From an uncultured Alphaproteobacteria bacterium (lineage in GTDB: Bacteria; Pseudomonadota; Alphaproteobacteria; Methylaequorales; Methylaequoraceae): a stretch of 64,000 bases of DNA. The notes under the pieces are model-generated. The model saw only the letters and a program-made list of their open reading frames with translations, did no database searches and was not told the origin of the DNA. The position numbers and the translations under genes were made by a program. This document shows, piece by piece, positions 1 through 8,702 of the stretch (position 1 is its first letter; each line of letters opens with the position of its first letter). The stretch spans positions 189,566 to 253,565 of the forward strand of contig CACMWI010000002.1 in NCBI GenBank assembly GCA_902617375.1, given 5' to 3'.

Positions 1-149
1 TGATTTGATAAATCCGAGATAAGCGGTTCACTTCCTAAAAGATTATTTAGAATGGATTGATTTATTTTAATTATATCAGGCTCAAGCCATTTCATAAAGA
101 TATCAAGGGGGGTATCTTGATTTTTTCTGTTTAAGTTAATGATATTCAT
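1..149 (-). CDS. ispB: Polyprenyl diphosphate synthase, N-terminal fragment (cut by window edge)
   Basis: Reading the minus strand from an ATG at 149 gives 49 open codons running off the window start. The peptide contains FMKWLEPDIIKINQSI and ends LLGSEPLISDLSN. This matches the N-terminal helix of long-chain trans-polyprenyl synthases, which comes just before the conserved 'GGKRxRP' block that would lie outside the window. These enzymes elongate isoprenoid diphosphates to make quinone side chains. In many alphaproteobacteria this gene sits divergently near glyQ, as here. Only the N-terminus is visible, so the family call rests on a short match and on synteny. Confidence 0.6.
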   Translation of the reverse strand, partial: MNIINLNRKNQDTPLDIFMKWLEPDIIKINQSILNNLLGSEPLISDLSN

Positions 150-182
150 TTTGAAGTTTTAAAATTGAAAATATTTTTTTTT

Positions 183-210
183 TTGATCACAGTGTTTTAA
201 GATATAGTAT
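183..210 (+). promoter_or_regulatory. Candidate sigma70 promoter for glyQS
   Basis: TTGATC at 183-188 and TAGTAT at 205-210 are separated by 16 bp, 45 bp ahead of the glyQ start. In DNA this AT-rich, partial matches occur by chance; the placement in the only gap of the divergent region is the main support. Confidence 0.35.
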
Positions 211-255
211 TCTAAAATCGAATTTTAAATTAATATTTTATAATAAGTTTTTATT

Positions 256-1101
256 ATGTTAACTTTCCAAGAAATTATAGATAATCTTAACTCGTATTGG
301 AAGAAGAAAGGTTGTATCCAGATTCAATCATATGATCTGGAAATGGGAGCAGCCACCTTTCATCCATCAACAGTACTCAGAGTAATAGATAAAGAACCTT
401 GGAGTGCTATTTTTCTTCAACCTTGTAGAAGGCCATCTGACGGTAGATATGGAGAAAATCCCAATAGACTTCAACATTATTATCAACTTCAGGTTTTAAT
501 TAAACCTAGTCCCAGTGACTCTCAAGAGATGTATTTAGAAAGTTTAAGATCTATAAACATTGATAAGAATTTAAATGACATAAAGTTTATTGAAGATGAT
601 TGGGAAAGCCCAACTCTTGGAGCCACAGGACTTGGTTGGGAAGTTCAATGTAATGGAATGGAAATTAGCCAGTTTACTTATTTTCAACAAATTGGGGGGA
701 TAGATGTTAATCCTGTGTGTTTAGAGATAACCTACGGTCTTGAGAGAATAGCAACTTTTGTTCAAAATATTGATAGTGTTTATAAAATCAAAGTTAACGA
801 TTCCGGTTTAACCTATGGTGACTTGTATTTAGAGAATGAAAAACAAATGTCTTTTTTCAATTTCAAGCTTGCTTCAAAGAACCATTTGTACAATTCATTT
901 AAATATCATGAGGAAAGTGCAAAAACCTTAATCGAAAATAAACTACCAATACCAGCTTATGAACAATGTATAAAAGCAAGTCACTCTTTTAACTTATTAG
1001 ACTCTCGTGGTTTGGTGTCAGTTTCAGAGAGACAAGCATATATTTTAAGAATAAGATCTCTGGTTCAAAGTTGTTGCAAATTAGTTAAAAAAAATGTCTG
1101 A
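256..1101 (+). CDS. glyQ: Glycine--tRNA ligase alpha subunit
   Basis: Catalytic alpha subunit of the bacterial alpha2beta2 glycyl-tRNA synthetase, which charges tRNA-Gly in the cytoplasm. The 281 residues are close to the usual length of about 290-300. Diagnostic stretches include FQEIIDNLNSYWKKKGC at the N-terminus, FHPSTVLRVI, PWSAIFLQPCRRPSDGRYG and the GWEVQCNGMEISQFTYFQQ block. The last 8 bp overlap glyS, so the two subunits are translationally coupled and made together. Everything expected is present and the call is secure. Confidence 0.97.
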   Translation: MLTFQEIIDNLNSYWKKKGCIQIQSYDLEMGAATFHPSTVLRVIDKEPWSAIFLQPCRRPSDGRYGENPNRLQHYYQLQVLIKPSPSDSQEMYLESLRSINIDKNLNDIKFIEDDWESPTLGATGLGWEVQCNGMEISQFTYFQQIGGIDVNPVCLEITYGLERIATFVQNIDSVYKIKVNDSGLTYGDLYLENEKQMSFFNFKLASKNHLYNSFKYHEESAKTLIENKLPIPAYEQCIKASHSFNLLDSRGLVSVSERQAYILRIRSLVQSCCKLVKKNV

Positions 1102-3121
1102 CTTTATTCTTGAAATCTATGGAGAAGAAATACCATCTTCAGCACAAAGTTTAATTGAAAATCAATTTGAAAAATTATTTAGTCAGCTTCTCGAAGATAA
1201 TGAAATTAAATATAAAGATTTACTTACTTTTTCAACTTCTAGAAGAGTTGTAGTCTATGTTAATGGTTTAAATAATTATATAAATTCTAAACAAGTCGAA
1301 GTTAGAGGACCGCAAGTAGATGCTAGTCAAATGGCAATTCAGGGTTTTTTAAAGTCGAATAATCTTGAAAATATTAACAAATTAGAAACAAAAGTTATCA
1401 AGGACAAGTCTTATTTTGTCTTTAAGAAAAAGACAAAGAAACAAAAAATTTCAGATATTCTAAAAAAAGAAACTCCAAAAATTTTGCAATCTATAAAATG
1501 GGTTAAATCAATGAGATGGGGAAACCATAATGATAGGTGGATAAGACCAATTAAAAATATCCTCTGCATTTTTAATAATAAATTATTAAAAATAAAATTT
1601 GCTAACCTTGATTCTAATAACTTTACATTTGGAAATTATCACTTTGAAGAAAGAAAATTTCAATATACTAACTATTTAAATTATCGAGAGAAATTAAAAA
1701 AAACCTTTGTTATGCTTGAGAGATCAACTAGACAAAAACATATTCTAAACAAAATAGATGCTTTTTGTAAAAAAAATAATCTTAAATTTATCAATGACTC
1801 ATCTTTATTAAAGCGGATTTCAAATTCCGTTGAATTTCCTAATGTATATTTTGGTTCTTTTGATAATAAATTTTTTAAAATCCCAGAATTTCTTTTGAAA
1901 AATATTATGTCAGACAAACAAGATTATTTTATTTTTAAAGAAAAAAATAATAAACTTTCTAACTTTTTTGGATTTGTATCTGGAATCAAGGTTAAAAAAC
2001 ATAATAAACTTATTGAAGGAAACTTAAATGTACTGAAGGCAAGATTTAGTGATGCAGCTTTTTTCATTAATGAAGACAAAAAGAAAGGTTTAATTAAAAG
2101 AGTAAATCAATTGAAAGAAATAGTTTTCTATGAGCAAGCAGGATCACTTTATGATAGAGCAAAAAGAATTGAAAATGTTATAAAGTTTATACATGAAAAA
2201 TTAGGAAAGAAGGATGATCAATATGAGAATTTTTTAATATATGCAAATACTGATTTAGCTTCAGAATTAGTGAAAGAGTTCCCCACTTTACAGGGTAAAG
2301 TTGGAGGGTTTTTAGCAAATTTTGAAAATTTCCCAAAAACTGTTTCTCAAGCTTTCTCAGATCAATATGAATACGAGTTTTCTAAGTCATATGATAATCT
2401 TTTAACTTTTACTCTTTCAATATCTCAGAAGTTTGATTCTATCCTTGGTTATTTTGTGACAAAAGAAAGCTTAACCGGTGCTGGTGACCCGTTTGGTATC
2501 CGCCGATCAACATTATCTATAATTAAGATATGCATAGATAAGAAAATCAACCTAAATTTTTCTGAACTTTTTGATTTTCATAAAAATTTATATCTAGTTC
2601 AAAATATAAATTTAAAAATAGAGTTTAGTTTTTTATTTGACTTTTTTCAAAAAAGAATTGTTAATCTTTTTAAGGAAATGGGATTCAGAAATGATATAAT
2701 ACTAGCTTCTATTGACAAAGAGTTTAATCCATATGCAATCATTATAAGAGCTAAGAAAATGACAGAATTGTATAATTCAAAAGATGGAAAAAACTTTCTC
2801 AAAGCCTTTAAAAGACTTAATTCTTTAAATGAAAATGTAGAAGATAAAAGTGTTGAAGTTTCTCTGTTAAAAAAAGAAGAAGAAAAAAATTTTTATAATC
2901 TAATTGATTATATAAAAAAAAATATTGATGAATCAAAGCATGACTTTATTTTTGAAAATTTTAATTATCTTTATCAATTAAGCGAGACAATCAATAACTT
3001 TTTTGACAATGTTATAGTTAATGATGATAACTTAAAAATTAGAACAAATAGAAAAATTCTAGTTAACAAGCTTCATCAAGTTTTAAATGATAATTATAGA
3101 TTTTCCCTACTTGAAATTTAA
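1094..3121 (+). CDS. glyS: Glycine--tRNA ligase beta subunit
   Basis: Beta subunit of glycyl-tRNA synthetase, needed for tRNA-Gly binding and activity. The 675 residues fit the family (about 690). It begins with the typical LLEIYGEEIPSS-like segment, carries RWIRPIKNILC near residue 150, a GDPFGIRRSTL segment near residue 470, and ends in a helical DALR-type anticodon-binding region. The start ATG lies inside the end of glyQ (8 bp overlap) and the stop shares one base with the next ATG (TAATG), so glyQ, glyS and the GTPase gene probably form one transcript. Confidence 0.96.
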   Translation: MSDFILEIYGEEIPSSAQSLIENQFEKLFSQLLEDNEIKYKDLLTFSTSRRVVVYVNGLNNYINSKQVEVRGPQVDASQMAIQGFLKSNNLENINKLETKVIKDKSYFVFKKKTKKQKISDILKKETPKILQSIKWVKSMRWGNHNDRWIRPIKNILCIFNNKLLKIKFANLDSNNFTFGNYHFEERKFQYTNYLNYREKLKKTFVMLERSTRQKHILNKIDAFCKKNNLKFINDSSLLKRISNSVEFPNVYFGSFDNKFFKIPEFLLKNIMSDKQDYFIFKEKNNKLSNFFGFVSGIKVKKHNKLIEGNLNVLKARFSDAAFFINEDKKKGLIKRVNQLKEIVFYEQAGSLYDRAKRIENVIKFIHEKLGKKDDQYENFLIYANTDLASELVKEFPTLQGKVGGFLANFENFPKTVSQAFSDQYEYEFSKSYDNLLTFTLSISQKFDSILGYFVTKESLTGAGDPFGIRRSTLSIIKICIDKKINLNFSELFDFHKNLYLVQNINLKIEFSFLFDFFQKRIVNLFKEMGFRNDIILASIDKEFNPYAIIIRAKKMTELYNSKDGKNFLKAFKRLNSLNENVEDKSVEVSLLKKEEEKNFYNLIDYIKKNIDESKHDFIFENFNYLYQLSETINNFFDNVIVNDDNLKIRTNRKILVNKLHQVLNDNYRFSLLEI

Positions 3122-4020
3122 TGGCCAATAATTTAAAAAAAAAAATTGAACTTTCAAATCTCTTGGAACAAGTCGAGACTAATTTTGATTCAAAAGAAAT
3201 AATTTCTAAACTTGATAAATTACATTCAAAATCAAAAGCTCATGTTATTGGAATTACAGGATCACCTGGTGTTGGAAAATCTTCATTGATTGATAAATTG
3301 GTAAAGCATATCAGAAAGAAGAACAAATCTGTGGGAATTATTGCAATTGATCCTTCGTCAGAAAGGTCAGGGGGAGCTTTATTGGGAGATAGAACTAGAC
3401 TAATGTTAAATCCCTCTGATAATGACGTATTTGTGAGATCTATGGCGTCAAAAAGTTTTTTAGGAGGAATATCAGAGCTAACTTATCCTTCAATGGTTGT
3501 AATGCGAGCAATGTTTGATTTTCTAATTATTGAAACCGTTGGGGTTGGTCAATCAGAAACCTTTATTCAAAACCTCTCAGATTCTGTAATTTTAGGAGTA
3601 CAACCAGGTAGTGGAGATTCAATACAGTTCATGAAATCTGGAATTTTCGAGATTCCCGATATAGTAGTTGTAACAAAATGCGATATTAAGAATTTATCTG
3701 AAATTACATACTCTGACTTATCAGGAAGTAAAGCTTATTTCCAAAATCAAAATGATTGGGAAATAAAAATTATTAAAACCTCATCTGCTCAAAATATTGG
3801 TTTTGATAATTTATTTGATGAGTTGAACTTAAGATGGAAGTGGTTGAATGAAAATAAAAGATTAGATAAGTTAAGAATAAATCAGGATATTAATTGGCTT
3901 TACAGTTGTATATCAAAAGATTTTGGGGACAAGGGGCTTGAAAGAATAAAAAAGAATGTTTCTTATAAAAACTCACCCTTTTCAAAGCTTAAAGAGTTAA
4001 AGAGTAAATTTAATTTTTAA
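3121..4020 (+). CDS. meaB: MeaB/ArgK-type P-loop GTPase (methylmalonyl-CoA mutase chaperone family)
   Basis: G3E-family GTPase of 299 residues. The Walker A motif GSPGVGKS is at residues 47-54, followed by IIAIDPSSERSGG and LLGDRTRL, then ETVGVGQSE (switch II) and VVVTKCD in place of the usual NKxD base-recognition motif. In characterised systems MeaB loads and protects adenosylcobalamin-dependent methylmalonyl-CoA mutase. No mutase is visible in this window, so the partner must lie elsewhere or the protein serves another acyl-CoA mutase. It is somewhat shorter than typical (about 320-330). It follows glyS with a one-base overlap, and its 3' end overlaps ygfZ by 11 bp tail to tail. Confidence 0.9.
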   Translation: MANNLKKKIELSNLLEQVETNFDSKEIISKLDKLHSKSKAHVIGITGSPGVGKSSLIDKLVKHIRKKNKSVGIIAIDPSSERSGGALLGDRTRLMLNPSDNDVFVRSMASKSFLGGISELTYPSMVVMRAMFDFLIIETVGVGQSETFIQNLSDSVILGVQPGSGDSIQFMKSGIFEIPDIVVVTKCDIKNLSEITYSDLSGSKAYFQNQNDWEIKIIKTSSAQNIGFDNLFDELNLRWKWLNENKRLDKLRINQDINWLYSCISKDFGDKGLERIKKNVSYKNSPFSKLKELKSKFNF

Positions 4021-4888
4021 GTGCTTGATCGCAACTCCACCAAATTTTTTCTAACCTAATAGTTGAGTCTCCACTAATTAAATTTTTTTTAAAAAATTCA
4101 TTTATAAACTTTAAATTAATATAAGCTAAACCTTCTTTATAATTATGACTCGTTATATAACCAACAACTTCCTCATTAAACTTAATTTCCTCACTAATTT
4201 TTTTTTTAAAGTTTATTTTAATTTTAAAAAGTTTTTTTTTTATAAGATTTCTGTGTTTCATTCTTGCGGTTATTTCTTGTCCCATGTAGCAACCTTTGGT
4301 CCAAGAAATACCGTTTAACTCGTCAAATCTCATCTCTAGCAGAAGAGATTTTTTTTCAATAATATCGTATTTAAAGTCAGGAATTGAATATTTGAGTCTC
4401 AAATCGTAATATTCTGAATATGATATTTTCTTAAGATTATACTCATCCAAATTAACTTTATTAGAATTTTCAAATATATAAATTCTTTTAAATAAACTTT
4501 TGAATCTAGGGTCCTCAAAACAGAAATAATCATTCTTTAACTGTTTTAAATTTTCTTCGGAATCATTTGAGATTAGAAAAATACTAATGGTTTTTTCTTC
4601 TTCGATAAAAACATCTGATCTTAATTTGTAAATTTCGAGTTTTTTCAGGATTTGATCCCTTTGATCTTCATTTAACTCCAATAGAATAAATTCTTTATAA
4701 ATCGATAAGAAGAAATCTACGATAAATTTTCCTTGAGGAGAGAGGATTGATGAATAAATTGAACTTTTTTTTTTTAAAATCTCTACGTCGTTTGATATGA
4801 TTCCTTGAATAAAAGAGAATTTATCTTTGCCAAAGATTTTGATTATTGATTTATTTTCAAGTTTATGAAATTCTTTTTTGTTAAACAT
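4010..4888 (-). CDS. ygfZ: Folate-binding tRNA-modifying/Fe-S protein YgfZ
   Basis: GcvT-like tetrahydrofolate-binding protein linked in other bacteria to Fe-S cluster enzyme maintenance and to tRNA thiomethylation by MiaB. The family signature KGCYMGQE is at residues 198-205, including the conserved Cys. The N-terminal IKIFGKDKFSFIQGIISND also fits. The 292-residue length is normal. In many alphaproteobacteria ygfZ lies beside the dihydroorotase gene; here that gene is at 10456, separated by a five-gene glycan cluster. It is divergent from the GT9 gene with a 35 bp gap. Confidence 0.9.
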   Translation of the reverse strand: MFNKKEFHKLENKSIIKIFGKDKFSFIQGIISNDVEILKKKSSIYSSILSPQGKFIVDFFLSIYKEFILLELNEDQRDQILKKLEIYKLRSDVFIEEEKTISIFLISNDSEENLKQLKNDYFCFEDPRFKSLFKRIYIFENSNKVNLDEYNLKKISYSEYYDLRLKYSIPDFKYDIIEKKSLLLEMRFDELNGISWTKGCYMGQEITARMKHRNLIKKKLFKIKINFKKKISEEIKFNEEVVGYITSHNYKEGLAYINLKFINEFFKKNLISGDSTIRLEKIWWSCDQALKN

Positions 4889-4923
4889 TATACTAATTTA
4901 TTAAATTTTTATAATTTAACAAT

Positions 4924-5895
4924 ATGAATAAAACTAAAAATATACTCATTATATCATCAAATAGATTAGGTGATTCAATAATGTCGTCTGGACTTCATCA
5001 ATTCTTTAAAAAAGAAGTCACTAATAAAATTACATTAGTTTGCGGGAAAGTGCCATCAGAGTTGTTTAAGTATTGTAAAAATATCGATCATTTAATTACT
5101 TTGAACAAAAGAAAATTTGCTTATCACTGGTTTTTATTATGGTTTAAATTAATTTTTATAAAATGGGAGTACATTATTGATTTAAGAGGTACAGGTATCA
5201 GTTTGTTTCTATTTTCAAAATACAAATATGTTTATAAAAAAAAAAATCAAACAAAAAAAAATCACAAAGTTGAAGAGATTACTAAATCTGTTGCTGGTAA
5301 AATAATTAATCCGTCAATTAAAATTAATTCTATGTTAAATTTTAAAGATGATAATCTCAGAGAAATTCTAAAATTAAGAGAAAATCATAAATTAATAATG
5401 ATTGCTCCAACTTCAAATTGGATTGGTAAGACGTGGCCCTCTGAGAGGTTCTTAGAATTAGTTTATATTTTGCACAAACAACCTTATTTCAGAAAATCTT
5501 TATTTTTGTTTGTTGGTCCAGCAAATGAGAAACATTTAGTCAGAAATATATTTGAAAAGAAAAGGAATTATATTATAGACTTATTTGGTAAATCTAACCT
5601 TATTGAAATATTTAATATAATGAAACACTGTAATTTATTTATAGGAAATGATTCTGGATTAATGCATATGGCTGCCTTAGCAAATATTAAAACATTTGGT
5701 CTTTTTGGACCAAGTGATAAATTTAAATACAAACCATGGGGTAAAGGAAATATTGTCATTTCAAGTACAAAGACTCCTCATGAATTGATGGGCTATGAAG
5801 GGTTCGATTCGAAAAAATGTGGCTCATTGATGATAGATATAAAAACACAAAAAGTTTTTGAAAATGTTATGAAAAATTTAGTGAATGATAAATGA
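4924..5895 (+). CDS. Glycosyltransferase family 9 (heptosyltransferase-like)
   Basis: The 323 residues show the GT9 layout of LPS ADP-heptosyltransferases: an N-terminal Rossmann start IISSNRLGDSIMSSGL, a middle APTSNWIGKTWPSERF segment, and the C-terminal nucleotide-sugar site with IGNDSGLMHMAALA and TFGLFGPSD. It probably transfers a heptose or related sugar onto lipid A-core at the inner membrane. It is the first gene of a co-directional cluster; the next gene overlaps by 4 bp (ATGA). The exact acceptor cannot be told from sequence. Confidence 0.87.
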   Translation: MNKTKNILIISSNRLGDSIMSSGLHQFFKKEVTNKITLVCGKVPSELFKYCKNIDHLITLNKRKFAYHWFLLWFKLIFIKWEYIIDLRGTGISLFLFSKYKYVYKKKNQTKKNHKVEEITKSVAGKIINPSIKINSMLNFKDDNLREILKLRENHKLIMIAPTSNWIGKTWPSERFLELVYILHKQPYFRKSLFLFVGPANEKHLVRNIFEKKRNYIIDLFGKSNLIEIFNIMKHCNLFIGNDSGLMHMAALANIKTFGLFGPSDKFKYKPWGKGNIVISSTKTPHELMGYEGFDSKKCGSLMIDIKTQKVFENVMKNLVNDK

Positions 5896-6644
5896 AAAGA
5901 TTATCAGTTTTAATTGTAATTAATAATGAAGAAAAACAAATAGAAGAATGTTTAAAATCAGTTAAATTTGCTGATGAGATAGTTGTAATTTTAGATAGGT
6001 GTACAGACAACTCAGAAAGAATAGTAAAAAAATATACAAGAAAATTTTTCTGTGGAAAATGGAAAATTGAGGGAAAAAGGAGAAATTTTGGTATAAGTAA
6101 ATGCTCAGAGGAGTGGATTTTAGAAATCGACGCTGATGAAAGAGTGCCGAAGAAACTTTCAAAAGAAATTTTAGAAACAATCAACTCAAGTGACAGTGAT
6201 TGGCACACAATTCCAGTGAAAAATTTTCTTGGTAAGAAAGAAATTGTTTATGGATGGGGAGCTTATTTTGGAAAATCTGCTTATTCTGGACTTTTTAAAA
6301 GAAACAAAAAAGTCTGGGGAAACCAGAGAGTTCATCCTAAAATAAAATTAGTAGGTAAAGAAGGAAAAAAACTTAAAAACAAACTTCATCATTTCTATTG
6401 TAAGAGCGTCTTTGATCTTTTCGTAAAACTAGATTCTTATTCTTCTGCAAAAGCATTAGATCTTGTCAACTACAAAAAAAGTGAATCACTCAATAGAAAT
6501 GTTAGAAGAATTTTTTCGAGATTTTGGAAATGTTTTTTTTTAAGAAAAGGCTACAAAGAAAAACAAATTGGATTTCTAATAGCACTAGTTGCTTCTCTTT
6601 ATCCGATATTTTCATATCTCAAATATAAAGAGAAGAATGACTAG
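5892..6644 (+). CDS. Glycosyltransferase family 2, WaaE/KdtX-like
   Basis: A 250-residue GT2 enzyme of the LPS-core glucosyltransferase type (WaaE/KdtX). N-terminal VLIVINNEEKQIEECLKSV is the nucleotide-binding entry, VVILDRCTDNS the family block, and LEIDADERV carries the DxD metal/nucleotide-sugar motif. The C-terminus has a hydrophobic segment (GFLIALVASLYPIFSY) that may sit on the membrane. It is clearly paralogous to the gene at 47908: both share EGKRRN(F/Y)GISKCS next to the DxD. It overlaps the previous gene by 4 bp and the next by 8 bp. Confidence 0.88.
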   Translation: MKRLSVLIVINNEEKQIEECLKSVKFADEIVVILDRCTDNSERIVKKYTRKFFCGKWKIEGKRRNFGISKCSEEWILEIDADERVPKKLSKEILETINSSDSDWHTIPVKNFLGKKEIVYGWGAYFGKSAYSGLFKRNKKVWGNQRVHPKIKLVGKEGKKLKNKLHHFYCKSVFDLFVKLDSYSSAKALDLVNYKKSESLNRNVRRIFSRFWKCFFLRKGYKEKQIGFLIALVASLYPIFSYLKYKEKND

Positions 6645-7671
6645 GGTTTTATTTATAGATAATGGAGTTGAATTTGATTCACTAGTTTTAAGAGAAAAGC
6701 CATTTGGTGGTGCAGAAGTAGCTTTTGTTTCTCTTGTAGAAAGTTTAGCTAAACTTGGATTAAAGGTAACTGTTTATAATAACTGTATTAACGAAGGTTT
6801 AATAAACGGTGTTAACTGGAAAAGAATTGGAAAAGAATTGGAATATGAAGATTTTGACGTTTTGGTGGTTAATAGAGGTGATAAATACCTTAATTTCAGA
6901 AAAGAATGTAAACAAAGAATTTTTTGGATTCATAATCCTGCTAAATATCTCCTAAAATACAGATATTTATCAAAATTATTTATGCATAAATTCAAAATTA
7001 TTTTTTCTAGTATATATCATCTAAAATCTTATCCTTGGTGGGCTCCTGCTAAAGCAAGAATTATGATACCATATGGAATTGATGATTATCTTTTTCAAAA
7101 AAAAAGAACTAAAAATTTAAATAAAGACGCAATATTTACATCTAATCCTATGAGAGGTTTGGAATGGTTGTTAACCCAATGGGAAGAAAAAATTTTTCCA
7201 AATTGTAAAAATTCTAAATTGAATGTTTATTCTGGTTTTGAAACTTATGGATCTTTTGGAAGAAAACATTCAAAAAAGATTAAAGAAATTCTCATAAAAG
7301 CAAAATCATTAAAAAATAAAGGAGTAGTTATTCATAAACCAATTGAAAGAAAAAAGCTTTTTAAAAAAATAGAATCATCAAGAGTATTTGTTTATAAAGG
7401 TAGTGATGATGAAACATTCTGCATGGCAGTGGCAGAATCCCAAATGCTTGGTGTTCCTTCTGTTGTAGGAAATTATGGATGTTTAAAGGAAAGAGTAATT
7501 AATAAAAAAACAGGTTTTGTATGTGAAGATGATAAAGATTTCTGTTTGAATACAATAAATTTACTCAATAACGACAATTTATGGCAAAAAATGAATATTG
7601 AGTCGCTAAAGCATAAAAATTATTACAATTGGTCACAAATTGCAAAAAAATGGTTAAAAGTCCTAAAATAA
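6637..7671 (+). CDS. Glycosyltransferase family 1/4-like protein
   Basis: I place the start at the ATG at 6637 (MTRVLFIDNGVEF) because the upstream in-frame codons lie inside the preceding gene; this leaves an 8 bp overlap typical of the cluster. The 344-residue protein has an N-terminal Rossmann half with KPFGGAEVAFVSLVESLAKLG and a C-terminal half with YKGSDDETFCMAVAESQMLG, matching the E(x7)E donor-binding region of GT-B retaining transferases. It likely adds a sugar to the cell-surface glycan. Donor and acceptor are unknown. Confidence 0.82.
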   Translation: MTRVLFIDNGVEFDSLVLREKPFGGAEVAFVSLVESLAKLGLKVTVYNNCINEGLINGVNWKRIGKELEYEDFDVLVVNRGDKYLNFRKECKQRIFWIHNPAKYLLKYRYLSKLFMHKFKIIFSSIYHLKSYPWWAPAKARIMIPYGIDDYLFQKKRTKNLNKDAIFTSNPMRGLEWLLTQWEEKIFPNCKNSKLNVYSGFETYGSFGRKHSKKIKEILIKAKSLKNKGVVIHKPIERKKLFKKIESSRVFVYKGSDDETFCMAVAESQMLGVPSVVGNYGCLKERVINKKTGFVCEDDKDFCLNTINLLNNDNLWQKMNIESLKHKNYYNWSQIAKKWLKVLK

Positions 7672-8702
7672 AAATATTAAATATAATTTCTGGTTCTAAA
7701 TATGGAGGTGCCGAGCTGTTTTTTGAGAGACTCGCTTTATCTTTTGAAAGATGTAACAAAATTGAGCAAAAAATAATAATACGAAACAATAGAAATAGAT
7801 CGAAAAAATTTATAGATGGAATAAATGGAATAGAGAAAATAAATTTTTTTCATAAATTAAACCCATTTTGTACATTTAAAATTGAAAAGATTATCAGGGA
7901 ATACAAACCAAATATACTTTTAAGTTGGATGAATAGGGCATCTAGTGTACTTCCTAATATAAAAATTAACAATGAAATAACTGTTGGCAGATTAGGGGGA
8001 TATTATAAAATTAAAAATTATACAAAATGTGATTATTTAATTACAAATACTTCTGACTTGAAGAAATATGTAATATCCAAAGGATGGGATAAAAATAAGG
8101 TTGAATTTATACCTAACTTTGTTTCTCAAAATAAAATAGATAAAACAAAATCAAAAATTAATAAAGATAGAATTATTCTTTGTATGGGTAGATTTCATCC
8201 TAATAAGGCTATAGATATTCTTATAAAGGCAATGCCTTTTTTACCTAAATTCAGGTTATTTATTGTTGGAGAGGGTGAATTGAAATCTCAATACGAAATT
8301 CTAATTAAAAAATTTGATTTAATGTCAAGAGTTAAAATTTTCGAATGGAGTGATAACATATCAGAATTTTTAAATAAATGCTCTATTCTTGTATGCCCGT
8401 CCAGACATGAGCCATTTGGAAATATTGTGATAGAGGGGTGGGCGCATAAAATACCAGTAGTTGTTTCCGATGTTGGTGGTCCAGGTAGAATCGTAAAACA
8501 TAAAATGACTGGAATTAAATTTGAAAAAGATAATACATTTGATTTGGTGAGTAAGATTAAAAATTTGAATTCAGATAAAAAATTAAAAAGAAAAATTGTT
8601 ATGAATGCTTATAATGTTTACAGAAAAAGTTATTCTGAAGAAGTTATAGTTTCTAATTATTTAAGTTTTTTTAGGAGAATAATAAAATCATGTGCGGAAT
8701 AG
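7650..8702 (+). CDS. Glycosyltransferase family 4
   Basis: The start is taken at ATG 7650 (MVKSPKIKILNIISG), overlapping the previous gene by 22 bp; a TTG seven codons upstream is less likely. The 350 residues show GSKYGGAELFFERLAL at the N-terminus, CMGRFHPNKAIDILIKAM at the domain junction, and CPSRHEPFGNIVIEGWAH with the GT4 E(x7)E motif, then VVSDVGGPGRIV. This is a retaining GT-B glycosyltransferase for a surface polysaccharide. It overlaps asnB by 13 bp. Confidence 0.88.
   Translation: MVKSPKIKILNIISGSKYGGAELFFERLALSFERCNKIEQKIIIRNNRNRSKKFIDGINGIEKINFFHKLNPFCTFKIEKIIREYKPNILLSWMNRASSVLPNIKINNEITVGRLGGYYKIKNYTKCDYLITNTSDLKKYVISKGWDKNKVEFIPNFVSQNKIDKTKSKINKDRIILCMGRFHPNKAIDILIKAMPFLPKFRLFIVGEGELKSQYEILIKKFDLMSRVKIFEWSDNISEFLNKCSILVCPSRHEPFGNIVIEGWAHKIPVVVSDVGGPGRIVKHKMTGIKFEKDNTFDLVSKIKNLNSDKKLKRKIVMNAYNVYRKSYSEEVIVSNYLSFFRRIIKSCAE

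Noticed and set aside
1681..1917. Minus-strand frame inside glyS, and similar frames inside other large genes
   Set aside because: Antisense shadows of well-identified genes, with no start signals or family resemblance.
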